Shown piece by piece: positions 1-5,976 of a stretch of 8,752 nt of DNA. The stretch spans positions 1 to 8,752 of the forward strand of contig JACCSL010000327.1 of the NCBI GenBank assembly GCA_013812995.1, written 5' to 3'. Positions within the stretch are counted from its first letter, which is position 1. Each line of letters begins with the position of its first letter. The stretch comes from Ardenticatenales bacterium. Its GTDB lineage: Bacteria > Chloroflexota > Anaerolineae > Ardenticatenales > Ardenticatenaceae. The position numbers and the translations under genes were made by a program. The notes under the pieces are model-generated. The model saw nothing but the letters and a program-made list of their open reading frames with translations. It was not told the origin of the DNA and did no database searches.

Positions 1-950
1 GCGTAGAGCAGCATCGCGAGCGCGAGCATCGACGGGGCCGCGCCAAGCGGCGTGATGCGCTCGGTGATCTCGCCGAGGAAGGCCAGCGGTAAGTCTGGAT
101 GCTCCGCCAGCAGGTGAATCCCGCTCGTCAGCCGCGGGTTGCACTCCAGCGCGTAGAGAGCTCCCTGCGGTGTCTCGATGAAGTCGAAGGCGATCTGACC
201 TGTGAATCCCTCCTGCGCCACGAAGGCTTCGACCCATGCGGCAGAGGCCGGGTGATCGATGGCGCGAAAGCGAATCGTTGCGCCCTGCCCGGCGCTGAAC
301 TCCGTGGGGTAGGCCGCGTGGGCCACGATGCGTCCCTGGTGGGCGATGCTGTAGGTGCAAATCTGCCGCCCGGCCACGAAGTGCTGCGTAATCCAGGGCT
401 GCTGCGGCGTGGGGCGAAGCGTCAGTGCATCGGCAGGGCGCGGGCAAAGCATCGTTTTGGCCGCGAAGCGCGAGTAGACCGGCTTGAACACGATTTCTTG
501 TCCCTCGTCAAGACAGTGCCGCAGCGCGGCCTGGCTGGTTAGCAGAGTCGTCGGGGGAACCAGCAGCCCGTACTCGGCGGCGCGCTGTGCAAAGAGCCAC
601 TTGTTGTGGAGCGGGCGGAGTCGCTCGATGGGCTCCGCGAAGACGCGACAATGCGGCGATAGCAGCGCGTGGCCCTGCGCGACGTAGAAAATCTCCTCGC
701 AGGTCGGAACCAGCAGGTCGATCTTCTCGCGCTCGACAATCTCTCGCAGCGCGTAGAGGTAGGCAGCAGTGGCCTGGGCGGGCGGCGGAACCCGATAATT
801 CCGGGCGATGGCGCGCGACGGACGGCTGAGATGATACCTCACGCTCTCCGCCATGACGACCCGATGGCCCGCGCGGTGAAAGAGCCGCGCCAACTCCAGG
901 GTGGCCGGCGCGCGCCCGCCTGTCAGCAAGACACATTTCACTGCAACCAC
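1..950 (-). CDS. ATP-grasp domain ligase, 3' end cut off by window edge
   Basis: The minus strand is open from a GTG at 950 through the left edge, giving 316 codons without a stop. The start is the GTG preceded by GAGAGG about nine bases upstream; a TGA TAA pair closes the frame just before it, and a second GTG three codons later is an alternative. The protein begins with a Rossmann-like pre-ATP-grasp strand ([18 protein letters not shown]), a cofactor-free nucleotide fold typical of the superfamily. An NKW motif follows at K117, then VFKPVYS with a likely ATP-binding lysine at K156. The metal-binding signature [10 protein letters not shown] lies at residues 268-277 (E269, N271). These features fit an ATP-dependent carboxylate-amine (or thiol) ligase forming an acyl-phosphate. 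The substrate cannot be named. The gene is divergent from the phosphonate operon with only 121 bp between starts, so shared control is possible but unproven. Confidence 0.82.
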   Translation of the reverse strand, partial: MVAVKCVLLTGGRAPATLELARLFHRAGHRVVMAESVRYHLSRPSRAIARNYRVPPPAQATAAYLYALREIVEREKIDLLVPTCEEIFYVAQGHALLSPHCRVFAEPIERLRPLHNKWLFAQRAAEYGLLVPPTTLLTSQAALRHCLDEGQEIVFKPVYSRFAAKTMLCPRPADALTLRPTPQQPWITQHFVAGRQICTYSIAHQGRIVAHAAYPTEFSAGQGATIRFRAIDHPASAAWVEAFVAQEGFTGQIAFDFIETPQGALYALECNPRLTSGIHLLAEHPDLPLAFLGEITERITPLGAAPSMLALAMLLY

Positions 951-988
951 AAAGCCATCCCTCTCAAGCGTCGGTTATCAAGATAATA
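951..988 (-). promoter_or_regulatory. Possible promoter and RBS of the ATP-grasp gene
   Basis: Read on the minus strand, TATTAT (988-983) is a good -10 candidate about 30 bases before the GTG start at 950. GAGAGG (965-960) is a plausible ribosome-binding site nine bases before that start. No convincing -35 box is visible at the proper distance, so this is a weak call. Confidence 0.3.
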
Positions 989-1008
989 GGAACGGGGCTT
1001 CGAGCGAG

Positions 1009-1038
1009 TTGACGACGACTATGAGCGCCCTTTATCAT
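1009..1038 (+). promoter_or_regulatory. Sigma70-type promoter of the phnW-phnX-pbfA operon
   Basis: TTGACG (1009-1014) and TATCAT (1033-1038) are separated by 18 bases, a near-consensus -35/-10 pair. Transcription would begin around 1045 and leave a leader of roughly 27 nt before the phnW start at 1072. The position argues against the in-frame upstream ATG at 1021, which would lie between the two boxes. No clear operator palindrome was seen. Confidence 0.55.
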
Positions 1039-1061
1039 GAAGGTCCATTCACCCCAGTTTT

Positions 1062-1066
1062 GGAGG
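1062..1066 (+). promoter_or_regulatory. Ribosome-binding site that fixes the phnW start
   Basis: GGAGG lies five bases before the ATG at 1072. The alternative ATG at 1021 has no comparable site. The start it selects also matches the usual short N-terminus of PhnW, in which the [10 protein letters not shown] segment begins close to the first residues. Confidence 0.7.
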
Positions 1067-1071
1067 CCCTT

Positions 1072-2223
1072 ATGGCAACTCAGCTTCCCGGATGGAAAGA
1101 CAAGGTGCTCTTTACCCCCGGCCCTCTCACTACGAGCCGGGCTGTCAAGCAGGCCATGCTACGAGACCTGGGGTCTCGGGACTTTGAGTTTATCGAGGCC
1201 GTGCGCGACATCCGCCAGCGGCTGGTCGAGCTGGGCGGAGTCAGCGCAGAAGAGTACACCGCGATCCTCATGCAGGGAAGTGGCACCTTCGCCATCGAAT
1301 CCGTTCTATCCTCGACCCTGCCGCCCGATGGCAAGTTGCTGACCATCGTCAACGGGGCCTATGGTCGCCGTATCGTCGAGATTGCCTCGGTGCTGAAGAT
1401 CGACATGGCGGTGCTGACCTACCCCGAGGATAGCGTTCCTGACCTTCAGGAGATCGAGGCATGTCTGACGGCTGATCGCGCGGTTACCCATGTCGCCGTG
1501 GTCCACTGTGAGACAACGACAGGCATTATCAATCCCATTGCCGAGATTGGAGCGCTCGCCAAACGTTTTGGTCGCCATTACTTTGTGGATGCGATGAGCA
1601 GCTTCGGCGCGGTCCCGTTGAACTTGGCAGAGTGCGGCATTGATTACCTGGTTTCCTCCGCGAACAAGTGTATCGAGGGGGTGCCAGGCTTTGGCTTCGT
1701 CCTGGCGTGGCGGCCCGCGCTGCTAGGGACCGAGGGCTACGCGCGGAGCGTTAGCCTGAACCTCCTGGCGCAGTGGGTGGGGCTGGAACGCGACGGGCAG
1801 TTTCGTTTCACCCCTCCGACCCATGCCCTCCTGGCCTTCCATCAGGCCCTGTTGGAACTGGAGATAGAAGGGGGCGTGGAAGGGCGCGCCGCTCGCTATC
1901 AGGCGAACCACGAAACGCTCCTCGCGGGAATGCGCACGCTGGGCTTCGAGTGCTACCTGAGCCCCGAGCAGCGCGGCTACATCATCACCTCCTTCCGCTA
2001 CCCCACGCATCCCAACTTCATCTTCGAGACCTTCTACCAACATCTCAACCGCCGGGGGTATGTTATCTACCCTGGCAAAGTCAGCAGCGTGGATTGTTTT
2101 CGGATTGGTCACATTGGCCGCGTCTTCGAGTCCGATATCATGGACCTATTGGCGGCGATTCGCGAGACATTGGCCGAGATGGAAATTTCTCTTTCCCCCA
2201 CCCCCACGGAGAATCTTTCATGA
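1072..2223 (+). CDS. phnW: 2-aminoethylphosphonate:pyruvate transaminase
   Basis: PhnW is a cytosolic class V PLP aminotransferase. It moves the amino group of 2-aminoethylphosphonate to pyruvate, giving phosphonoacetaldehyde and alanine, the first step of the phosphonatase pathway. The product is 383 aa, near the family's roughly 370. The family hallmark [17 protein letters not shown] is at residues 14-30. The glycine-rich GSGTFAIES stretch is near 69-77, [10 protein letters not shown] carries the cofactor aspartate D173, and [15 protein letters not shown] carries the PLP lysine K199. The FRIGHIG segment near 343-349 is typical of the C-terminal domain. The start is set by GGAGG five bases upstream and by the promoter position; the frame stays open back to 901, but that extension is not PhnW-like. 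It overlaps phnX by ATGA, indicating translational coupling. Class V relatives exist, but the adjacent phnX makes PhnW the best call. Confidence 0.93.
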   Translation: MATQLPGWKDKVLFTPGPLTTSRAVKQAMLRDLGSRDFEFIEAVRDIRQRLVELGGVSAEEYTAILMQGSGTFAIESVLSSTLPPDGKLLTIVNGAYGRRIVEIASVLKIDMAVLTYPEDSVPDLQEIEACLTADRAVTHVAVVHCETTTGIINPIAEIGALAKRFGRHYFVDAMSSFGAVPLNLAECGIDYLVSSANKCIEGVPGFGFVLAWRPALLGTEGYARSVSLNLLAQWVGLERDGQFRFTPPTHALLAFHQALLELEIEGGVEGRAARYQANHETLLAGMRTLGFECYLSPEQRGYIITSFRYPTHPNFIFETFYQHLNRRGYVIYPGKVSSVDCFRIGHIGRVFESDIMDLLAAIRETLAEMEISLSPTPTENLS

Positions 2224-3050
2224 CATTCGCGTACCAACGCAGCTATCGTGGCCCCTTGAAGGCCGTTATTTTCGACTGGGCAGGGACCGTTGTGGACTAT
2301 GGCTCCCAGGCTCCCGTCTCCGTCTTCATCAAGCTCTATGAGAGTCGGGGCGTCCCAATCACCCTGGCAGAGGCGCGCGGGCCGATGGGGACTCACAAGA
2401 AGGTTCACATCCGGCAAGTGTCGCAGCTCCCCTCCGTCGTCGAGCGTTGGGAGGCCGTCCATCAGCGTCCCCCCAACGAGGAGGACGTGGAAGCGATGTT
2501 TCAGGAGGCCATCAAGCTACAGGTTGCCTGCCTCCCGGATTACGCCGACCCAATCCCCGGTGCCCTGGAAACGGTCGCGGAGTGCCGTCGCCGGGGCATG
2601 AAGATTGGCTCCACCACGGGCTACACCCGCGAGATGACCGAGGTGCTTCAGGTAGAGGCCAAAAAACGGGGCTATGAGCCGGACTCTACGGTCTGCGCCT
2701 CGGATGTGCCCGAGGCGCGGCCTGCGCCCTGGATGAGCCTCCTGAGCGCGCAGCAGATGGGGGTCTATCCGCTGGAGGCTATCGTCAAAGTGGACGATAC
2801 CATCCCTGGCATTGATGAGGGGCTCAACGCGGGGATGTGGACCGTTGCCCTGGCCAAAAGTGGCAACGAGCTCGGCCTGAACGAGCAGGAGATCGCGGCG
2901 CTGGCACCGGAGGAGCTTCAGTCCCGCCTCACGCGAGCCTATGCAAGAATGAACCAGGCTGGGGCCCATTATGTCATTGATGGAATATGGGAGCTACCAC
3001 GCATTCTGGATGCGATCAACGAGCGGCTGGCGCGGGGCGAGCGCCCCTGA
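2220..3050 (+). CDS. phnX: Phosphonoacetaldehyde hydrolase (phosphonatase)
   Basis: PhnX is a HAD-superfamily enzyme that cleaves the C-P bond of phosphonoacetaldehyde to acetaldehyde and phosphate, using a nucleophilic aspartate and a Schiff-base lysine. The 276-aa product has [12 protein letters not shown] with nucleophile D19 and the phosphonatase-specific alanine A21 where most HAD enzymes have an acid. [10 protein letters not shown] places the Schiff-base lysine at K60. The 41-residue spacing from D19 to K60 equals that between D12 and K53 in the characterised Bacillus cereus enzyme. STTGYT (131-136) is HAD motif II, and [18 protein letters not shown] (190-207) supplies the Mg-binding acids D192/D193. 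It starts inside the phnW stop (ATGA), with GGAG eight bases upstream. It consumes the phnW product directly, and very likely that of pbfA. Confidence 0.95.
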   Translation: MTFAYQRSYRGPLKAVIFDWAGTVVDYGSQAPVSVFIKLYESRGVPITLAEARGPMGTHKKVHIRQVSQLPSVVERWEAVHQRPPNEEDVEAMFQEAIKLQVACLPDYADPIPGALETVAECRRRGMKIGSTTGYTREMTEVLQVEAKKRGYEPDSTVCASDVPEARPAPWMSLLSAQQMGVYPLEAIVKVDDTIPGIDEGLNAGMWTVALAKSGNELGLNEQEIAALAPEELQSRLTRAYARMNQAGAHYVIDGIWELPRILDAINERLARGERP

Positions 3051-3054
3051 GGGA

Positions 3055-3060
3055 AAGGAG
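3055..3060 (+). promoter_or_regulatory. Ribosome-binding site that fixes the pbfA start
   Basis: AAGGAG is six bases before the ATG at 3067 and five bases after the phnX stop. The frame is open further upstream to 2971, but that stretch overlaps the phnX C-terminus and has no such site, so 3067 is chosen. Confidence 0.65.
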
Positions 3061-3066
3061 CGGCCT

Positions 3067-4446
3067 ATGATGGAAGGTGAAGATAAGGCATTATCGCATC
3101 TGCGCTCCGAGGGAGACCTGAATCTCTCACCCCGACGCGCGACCTGGACCGAGCAAAACCTGGACCCCGAAACGCAACAATGGCTGGCGGAGGACGCCCG
3201 CTATTTTCTGCACCAATCCCTCTCGACACCCTGCCTGAATGTATTGCAGGGTTGCCAGGGAAGTTACATCGAGGATCTACAGGGTAACCGCCTGCTGGAT
3301 TTTCATGGAAACAATGTGCATCAGGTTGGCTTTGGACATCCGAGAGTCATTGAGGCCATCATCGCCCAACTCCACAGCCTCTCTTTCTGCACGCGGCGCT
3401 ACACCAATCTCCCCGCCATTCAGCTGGCGAAGAAATTGGCAGAGCTGGCTCCTGGGAATCTGAACAAGGTCCTCTTCGCTCCGGGGGGGAGCAGCGCGAT
3501 TGGGATGGCCCTGAAACTTGCTCGGATGGCGACCGGCCGCTTCAAGACGCTCTCCTTCTGGGATTCCTTCCACGGTGCCTCGCTGGATGCCATCTCCATC
3601 GGCGGAGAAGCTATCTTCCGCAAAGGGATCGGCCCCCTGCTGCCCGGTACCGAGCACGTCCCGCCCCCCGACCCCCAGCACTGCCTCTGGGACTGTGGCG
3701 GGGTATGCGATCTACGCTGCGCACGGTACGTGGAATATGTGCTGGAGAAGGAAGGAGACGTGGCAGCCGTCATCGCCGAGACGGTTCGTAGCACCCCTTA
3801 CATCCCCCCGCCTGGCTACTGGGAAACAGTCCGCGCCGCCTGTGACAGACACGGTGCGCTCCTGATCCTGGACGAGATACCTCATTGTCTGGGGCGAACG
3901 GGGAAAATGTTCAGCTGCCAACACTATGATGTCGTGCCTGATATGCTCGTCATTGGCAAGGGGCTGGGCGGAGGCATCTTCCCGCTGGCAGCCCTTATCG
4001 CCCGCGAGACGCTTGATGTGGCAGCGGATCGCGCGCTGGGCCATTACACGCACGAGAAGAACCCCGTGGCCTGTGCGGCGGGGCTGGCGACGATTGAGAT
4101 CCTGGAAGAGGAGGGGCTTATCGAGCACGCGCGTGAGATGGGCGAGTATGCCCTGGAGCAACTGCGTGCCCGGCTGGCTGGCTCTCGCCTGGTGGGAGAC
4201 ATTCGGGGGCTTGGGCTCCTGATGGGAATCGAACTCTCGGATGGCGCAAGCGGCACACGCGCGACCGATGCGGCTGAAGCGGTCATGTACCGGGCCCTGG
4301 CGCGGGGTCTGAACTTCAAGGTAACGATGGGTAATATCATCACCCTGACCCCACCCCTGACCATCACACGGGAAGAAATGGATGAGGCGCTGGCAATCCT
4401 TGTTCGTTGTCTGGCTGAGGTAGAGGCAGAAACAGAGGGAGCTTGA
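3067..4446 (+). CDS. pbfA: (R)-1-hydroxy-2-aminoethylphosphonate ammonia-lyase, PbfA type
   Basis: This 459-aa protein has the class III aminotransferase fold. Its sequence and its place after phnW-phnX fit PbfA, a PLP lyase that removes ammonia from (R)-1-hydroxy-2-aminoethylphosphonate to give phosphonoacetaldehyde, so a naturally hydroxylated phosphonate enters the PhnX step. Visible landmarks are SPRRATW near 21-27, DFHGNNVHQVGFG (78-90), the phosphate-binding APGGSSA (138-144), SFHGASLD (167-174), LDEIPHCLGRTG with the cofactor aspartate D269, and VIGKGLGGG with the PLP lysine K298. A four-cysteine cluster, C206, C210, C214 and C218, sits in the insert after VPPPDP. There is a 16-nt gap from phnX, so it is in the same operon. 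A general aminotransferase is the usual automatic name; the lyase assignment rests on remembered family sequences and context. Confidence 0.85.
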   Translation: MMEGEDKALSHLRSEGDLNLSPRRATWTEQNLDPETQQWLAEDARYFLHQSLSTPCLNVLQGCQGSYIEDLQGNRLLDFHGNNVHQVGFGHPRVIEAIIAQLHSLSFCTRRYTNLPAIQLAKKLAELAPGNLNKVLFAPGGSSAIGMALKLARMATGRFKTLSFWDSFHGASLDAISIGGEAIFRKGIGPLLPGTEHVPPPDPQHCLWDCGGVCDLRCARYVEYVLEKEGDVAAVIAETVRSTPYIPPPGYWETVRAACDRHGALLILDEIPHCLGRTGKMFSCQHYDVVPDMLVIGKGLGGGIFPLAALIARETLDVAADRALGHYTHEKNPVACAAGLATIEILEEEGLIEHAREMGEYALEQLRARLAGSRLVGDIRGLGLLMGIELSDGASGTRATDAAEAVMYRALARGLNFKVTMGNIITLTPPLTITREEMDEALAILVRCLAEVEAETEGA

Positions 4447-4492
4447 GGTAGTAATGCGGGGTATTCCTGCATGATCGCCAGACGAGTGAAAC

Positions 4493-4532
4493 GAGTCGCG
4501 TGTGGTCGGGCCATGCCCGGAGTGCGCGACTC
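4493..4532 (+). other. Strong two-tier stem-loop after the phosphonate operon
   Basis: GAGTCGCG (4493-4500) pairs perfectly with CGCGACTC (4525-4532). Inside it CGGGC (4507-4511) pairs with GCCCG (4515-4519) around a CAT loop. It starts 46 bases after the pbfA stop. It could end the operon or protect its 3' end. No T-run follows on either side, so it is not a classical intrinsic terminator. Confidence 0.5.
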
Positions 4533-4598
4533 TCGGCCGATGCGCTATCTTCCGCTTCTAACAAGGTAGACAGGCCCCTGGTGAGCCGTGCGCCTCAA

Positions 4599-4607
4599 TG
4601 GTACAAT
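4599..4607 (+). promoter_or_regulatory. Extended -10 promoter: original tyrA promoter, now driving the omega RNA
   Basis: TGGTACAAT matches the extended -10 form (TGn followed by a TATAAT-like hexamer, TACAAT at 4602-4607). The -35 position (TGGTGA, 4579-4584, 17-bp spacing) is weak, as is usual when an extended -10 is present. Transcription would start near 4614. Because the predicted element begins near 4631, this promoter lies in chromosomal DNA. It would transcribe about 16-17 nt of flank followed by the element RNA. Its original target was probably tyrA. Confidence 0.45.
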
Positions 4608-4622
4608 TCAGGGCAATCACAC

Positions 4623-4627
4623 GGAGG
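4623..4627 (+). promoter_or_regulatory. Orphaned ribosome-binding site, probably the original one of tyrA
   Basis: GGAGG here lies just outside the predicted left end of the element and has no start codon with a sensible frame after it. Joining this flank to the right flank at 5977 puts it 3 to about 8 bases before the tyrA ATG, the range expected of a Shine-Dalgarno site. Its survival beside the insertion marks the ancestral tyrA leader. Confidence 0.42.
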
Positions 4628-4862
4628 AATGCTGTCAGCGACCCACGGCTAGCCAACAGTAGGCGCTTTAGGCGAAGCCGTGGGCTTGCGAAGGGGGAAT
4701 TGACCACTCGCCCCCAAGCGAGACAAAACCGCTGACTAGACGGTTCGTAACTAGCGACCTGGGCGTGGTAGCCCAGCGGATATTGCGGGTACGCCTACAC
4801 CTAGCCTGCTTTCCCTCCGGTCGTGAGTGTCGAAGGTGTGTAATAGCGGTCGCAAGACTAGA

Positions 4863-4876
4863 GAGAAGTAATTCTC
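4863..4876 (+). promoter_or_regulatory. Small hairpin abutting the isrB start codon
   Basis: GAGAA (4863-4867) pairs with TTCTC (4872-4876) around GTAA, ending one base before the ATG at 4877. The purine-rich GAGAAG that could act as the ribosome-binding site lies inside the stem. It may lower isrB translation or form the last helix of the omega RNA. Confidence 0.4.
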
Positions 4877-5893
4877 ATGCAATACGTACCTGTCGTCAGC
4901 AGTATTGGGAAGCCGCTCATGCCGTGCCATGCGGCGCGTGCCAGGCAGTTGGTGAAGCAGGGACGCGCCATGCGACGGTTCAACAAGGGTATCTTCTTCA
5001 TCCAACTGGTAGATCGGGCGGATGGCGCGGTGCAACCCATCGCGGTCGGGGTAGACCCTGGTTCTAAGCGCGAAGGGGTCACCGTCAAGAGCGAATTCCA
5101 TACCTACCTCAACGTTCAGGCAGAGGCGGTGGACTGGGTAAGCAAACATGTCGAGGTGCGTAAAATCCTTCGTCGGGGGCGGCGTGGCCGCAAAACGCCT
5201 TATCGCAAGAATCGTAAGAATCGGGCGCGCGGCGGTATTCCACCCGGCACGAAGGCGAGATGGCAACTGAAACTGCGTGTGCTCCAGTGGCTCGCGGCAC
5301 TTTACCCGATTTCCCTTGTGGTGGTGGAGGATATAGCCGCCGTCACGAAGGCGGTGGGTTCCCTCTGGGTACGACGCTGGAATCAGAGTTTCAGCCCGCT
5401 CGAAGTCGGTAAGGCGTGGTTCTATGGTGAGGTGGCGAAGATGGCAGAGCTATGGACCTTCACGGGACACCAGACTGCCGAAATGCGGCACGCGATGGGC
5501 CTCACCAAGTCCAAACAGAAGCTCTCCACGGTGTGGGAAGCGCATTGTGTGGATAGTTTCGTCCTTGCCAACATTGTTATCGGGGGGCATGTGGAGCCAG
5601 ACAACAAAGAGATGCTGATTCTCGTCCCGCTCCAGCTTCACAGACGTGCCTTACACCGCGCCAATCCGCAGAAGGGTGGCGTGCGCCCGCCCTATGGTGG
5701 TACGAAGTCAATGGGCTTCAAACGTGGCAGTTGGGTCAAACATCCCCAGTGGGGCGTATGCTATGTAGGAGGGACATCGAAGGGCAGAATCAGCCTGCAC
5801 TCCCTCACCACGGGCAAGCGCCTGACGCAGAGTGCAAAACCTGAAGCCTGTCAGTTTCTATGTTACGCCAGTTGGCGCGTCTTTCATACCTAA
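4877..5893 (+). CDS. isrB: IsrB, RNA-guided RuvC nickase without HNH domain
   Basis: IsrB is the HNH-less relative of IscB, the ancestor group of Cas9. With omega RNA it nicks the non-target DNA strand through RuvC. The 338-aa product matches the IsrB size (about 350; IscB is near 500). The N-terminal PLMP motif is at P13-P16. RuvC-I is GVDPGSK with D60. An arginine-rich bridge helix spans about 95-118. RuvC-II is LVVVEDIAA with E151. RuvC-III is EAHCVDSFVLA with H223 and D226. Only about 70 residues separate RuvC-II from RuvC-III, with no HNH motif, which decides IsrB over IscB. The C-terminal part (about 245-338) would be the target-adjacent-motif interacting region. All catalytic residues are present, so it looks intact. 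The start has a weak GAGAAG site within a hairpin. In biology the role is probably element maintenance or homing. Confidence 0.9.
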   Translation: MQYVPVVSSIGKPLMPCHAARARQLVKQGRAMRRFNKGIFFIQLVDRADGAVQPIAVGVDPGSKREGVTVKSEFHTYLNVQAEAVDWVSKHVEVRKILRRGRRGRKTPYRKNRKNRARGGIPPGTKARWQLKLRVLQWLAALYPISLVVVEDIAAVTKAVGSLWVRRWNQSFSPLEVGKAWFYGEVAKMAELWTFTGHQTAEMRHAMGLTKSKQKLSTVWEAHCVDSFVLANIVIGGHVEPDNKEMLILVPLQLHRRALHRANPQKGGVRPPYGGTKSMGFKRGSWVKHPQWGVCYVGGTSKGRISLHSLTTGKRLTQSAKPEACQFLCYASWRVFHT

Positions 5894-5936
5894 GCTAGAG
5901 CGGCAAATCATTGTCTGGCCTTGCCCCCCCTTTCCT

Positions 5937-5957
5937 CCCACGCTTAGAAAGCGTGGG
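5937..5957 (+). repeat. Right-end hairpin of the IsrB element
   Basis: CCCACGCTT (5937-5945) and AAGCGTGGG (5949-5957) form a perfect 9-bp stem with an AGA loop. Imperfect palindromes near the tips are the recognition sites of IS200/IS605 transposases. The stem resembles the outer omega RNA stem at 4642-4684 (CCCACGGCT/AGCCGTGGG), which suggests matched left and right end structures recognised by the same enzyme. It also could terminate isrB transcription weakly, with only TTT after it. Confidence 0.7.
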
Positions 5958-5962
5958 TTTCC

Positions 5963-5967
5963 AGGAG
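5963..5967 (+). promoter_or_regulatory. Ribosome-binding site of tyrA located inside the element's right end
   Basis: AGGAG lies nine bases before the tyrA ATG at 5977 and sits between the right-end hairpin and the predicted tip. It selects 5977 as the start; the frame is open back to 5911, but that extension is element DNA. It appears to replace the original site left at 4623-4627. Confidence 0.6.
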
Positions 5968-5976
5968 CTAACGTCT

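Larger units (their letters stand above)
4614..4876 (+). ncRNA. Omega (HEARO-type) guide RNA of IsrB
   Basis: HEARO RNAs, now called omega RNAs, sit directly upstream of IscB/IsrB genes and guide the nuclease with sequence at their 5' end. Here about 260 bases upstream of isrB hold no gene but dense pairing. CCCACGGCT (4642-4650) pairs with AGCCGTGGG (4676-4684), with CGC/GCG nested in its loop. CTTG (4685-4688) plus GGGG (4693-4696) pair with CCCC plus CAAG (4711-4718). AACCG (4727-4731) pairs with CGGTT (4741-4745), CTGGGC (4759-4764) with GCCCAG (4771-4776), and ACACCT (4797-4802) with AGGTGT (4834-4839). The 5' end is inferred from the promoter; the 3' end near the isrB start is approximate. 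The first 16 or so bases would be the guide copied from flanking DNA. The identity rests on position and structure, not on a covariance-model hit. Confidence 0.72.
4631..5976 (+). mobile_element. IS200/IS605-like HEARO/IsrB element without transposase
   Basis: The element comprises the omega RNA region, isrB, a 43-base tail and a right-end hairpin. The right boundary is placed before the ATGA at 5977-5980, because HEARO/IsrB elements are known to insert next to ATGA or GTGA, which also serves as the NTGA target-adjacent motif of a characterised IsrB. The hairpin lies 19 bases inside that boundary, as expected for IS605-type ends. The left boundary is estimated as the start of the conserved-looking RNA core and may be off by several bases. 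No TnpA (Y1 HUH transposase) is present, so movement would need one supplied in trans. No target duplication is seen or expected for this family. Confidence 0.68.

Noticed and set aside
901..1071. In-frame N-terminal extension of phnW from 901 or from ATG 1021
   Set aside because: It overlaps the divergent ATP-grasp gene and the TTGACG/TATCAT promoter, lacks a ribosome-binding site, and is not PhnW-like; ATG 1072 has GGAGG five bases upstream.
1773..2219. Open frame upstream of phnX running through the phnW gene
   Set aside because: It is a frame shadow of phnW; PhnX homology begins at ATG 2220.
2971..3066. Upstream extension of pbfA overlapping the phnX 3' end
   Set aside because: It has no ribosome-binding site and no resemblance to the family; AAGGAG precedes ATG 3067.
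3420..4161. Long minus-strand open frames within pbfA
   Set aside because: They are antisense shadows common in GC-rich genes, with no recognisable protein features.
4447..4876. CRISPR array or tracrRNA near the RuvC nuclease
   Set aside because: There are no regularly spaced direct repeats and no cas1/cas2; the region fits an omega RNA.
5028..5545. HNH nuclease domain expected for an IscB
   Set aside because: Only about 70 residues lie between RuvC-II and RuvC-III, and no HNH motif is there, so the protein is IsrB and not IscB or a small Cas9.
5911..5976. Longer tyrA start reaching into the element
   Set aside because: It would translate the right-end hairpin and tip of the element; the Rossmann strand starts directly after ATG 5977.
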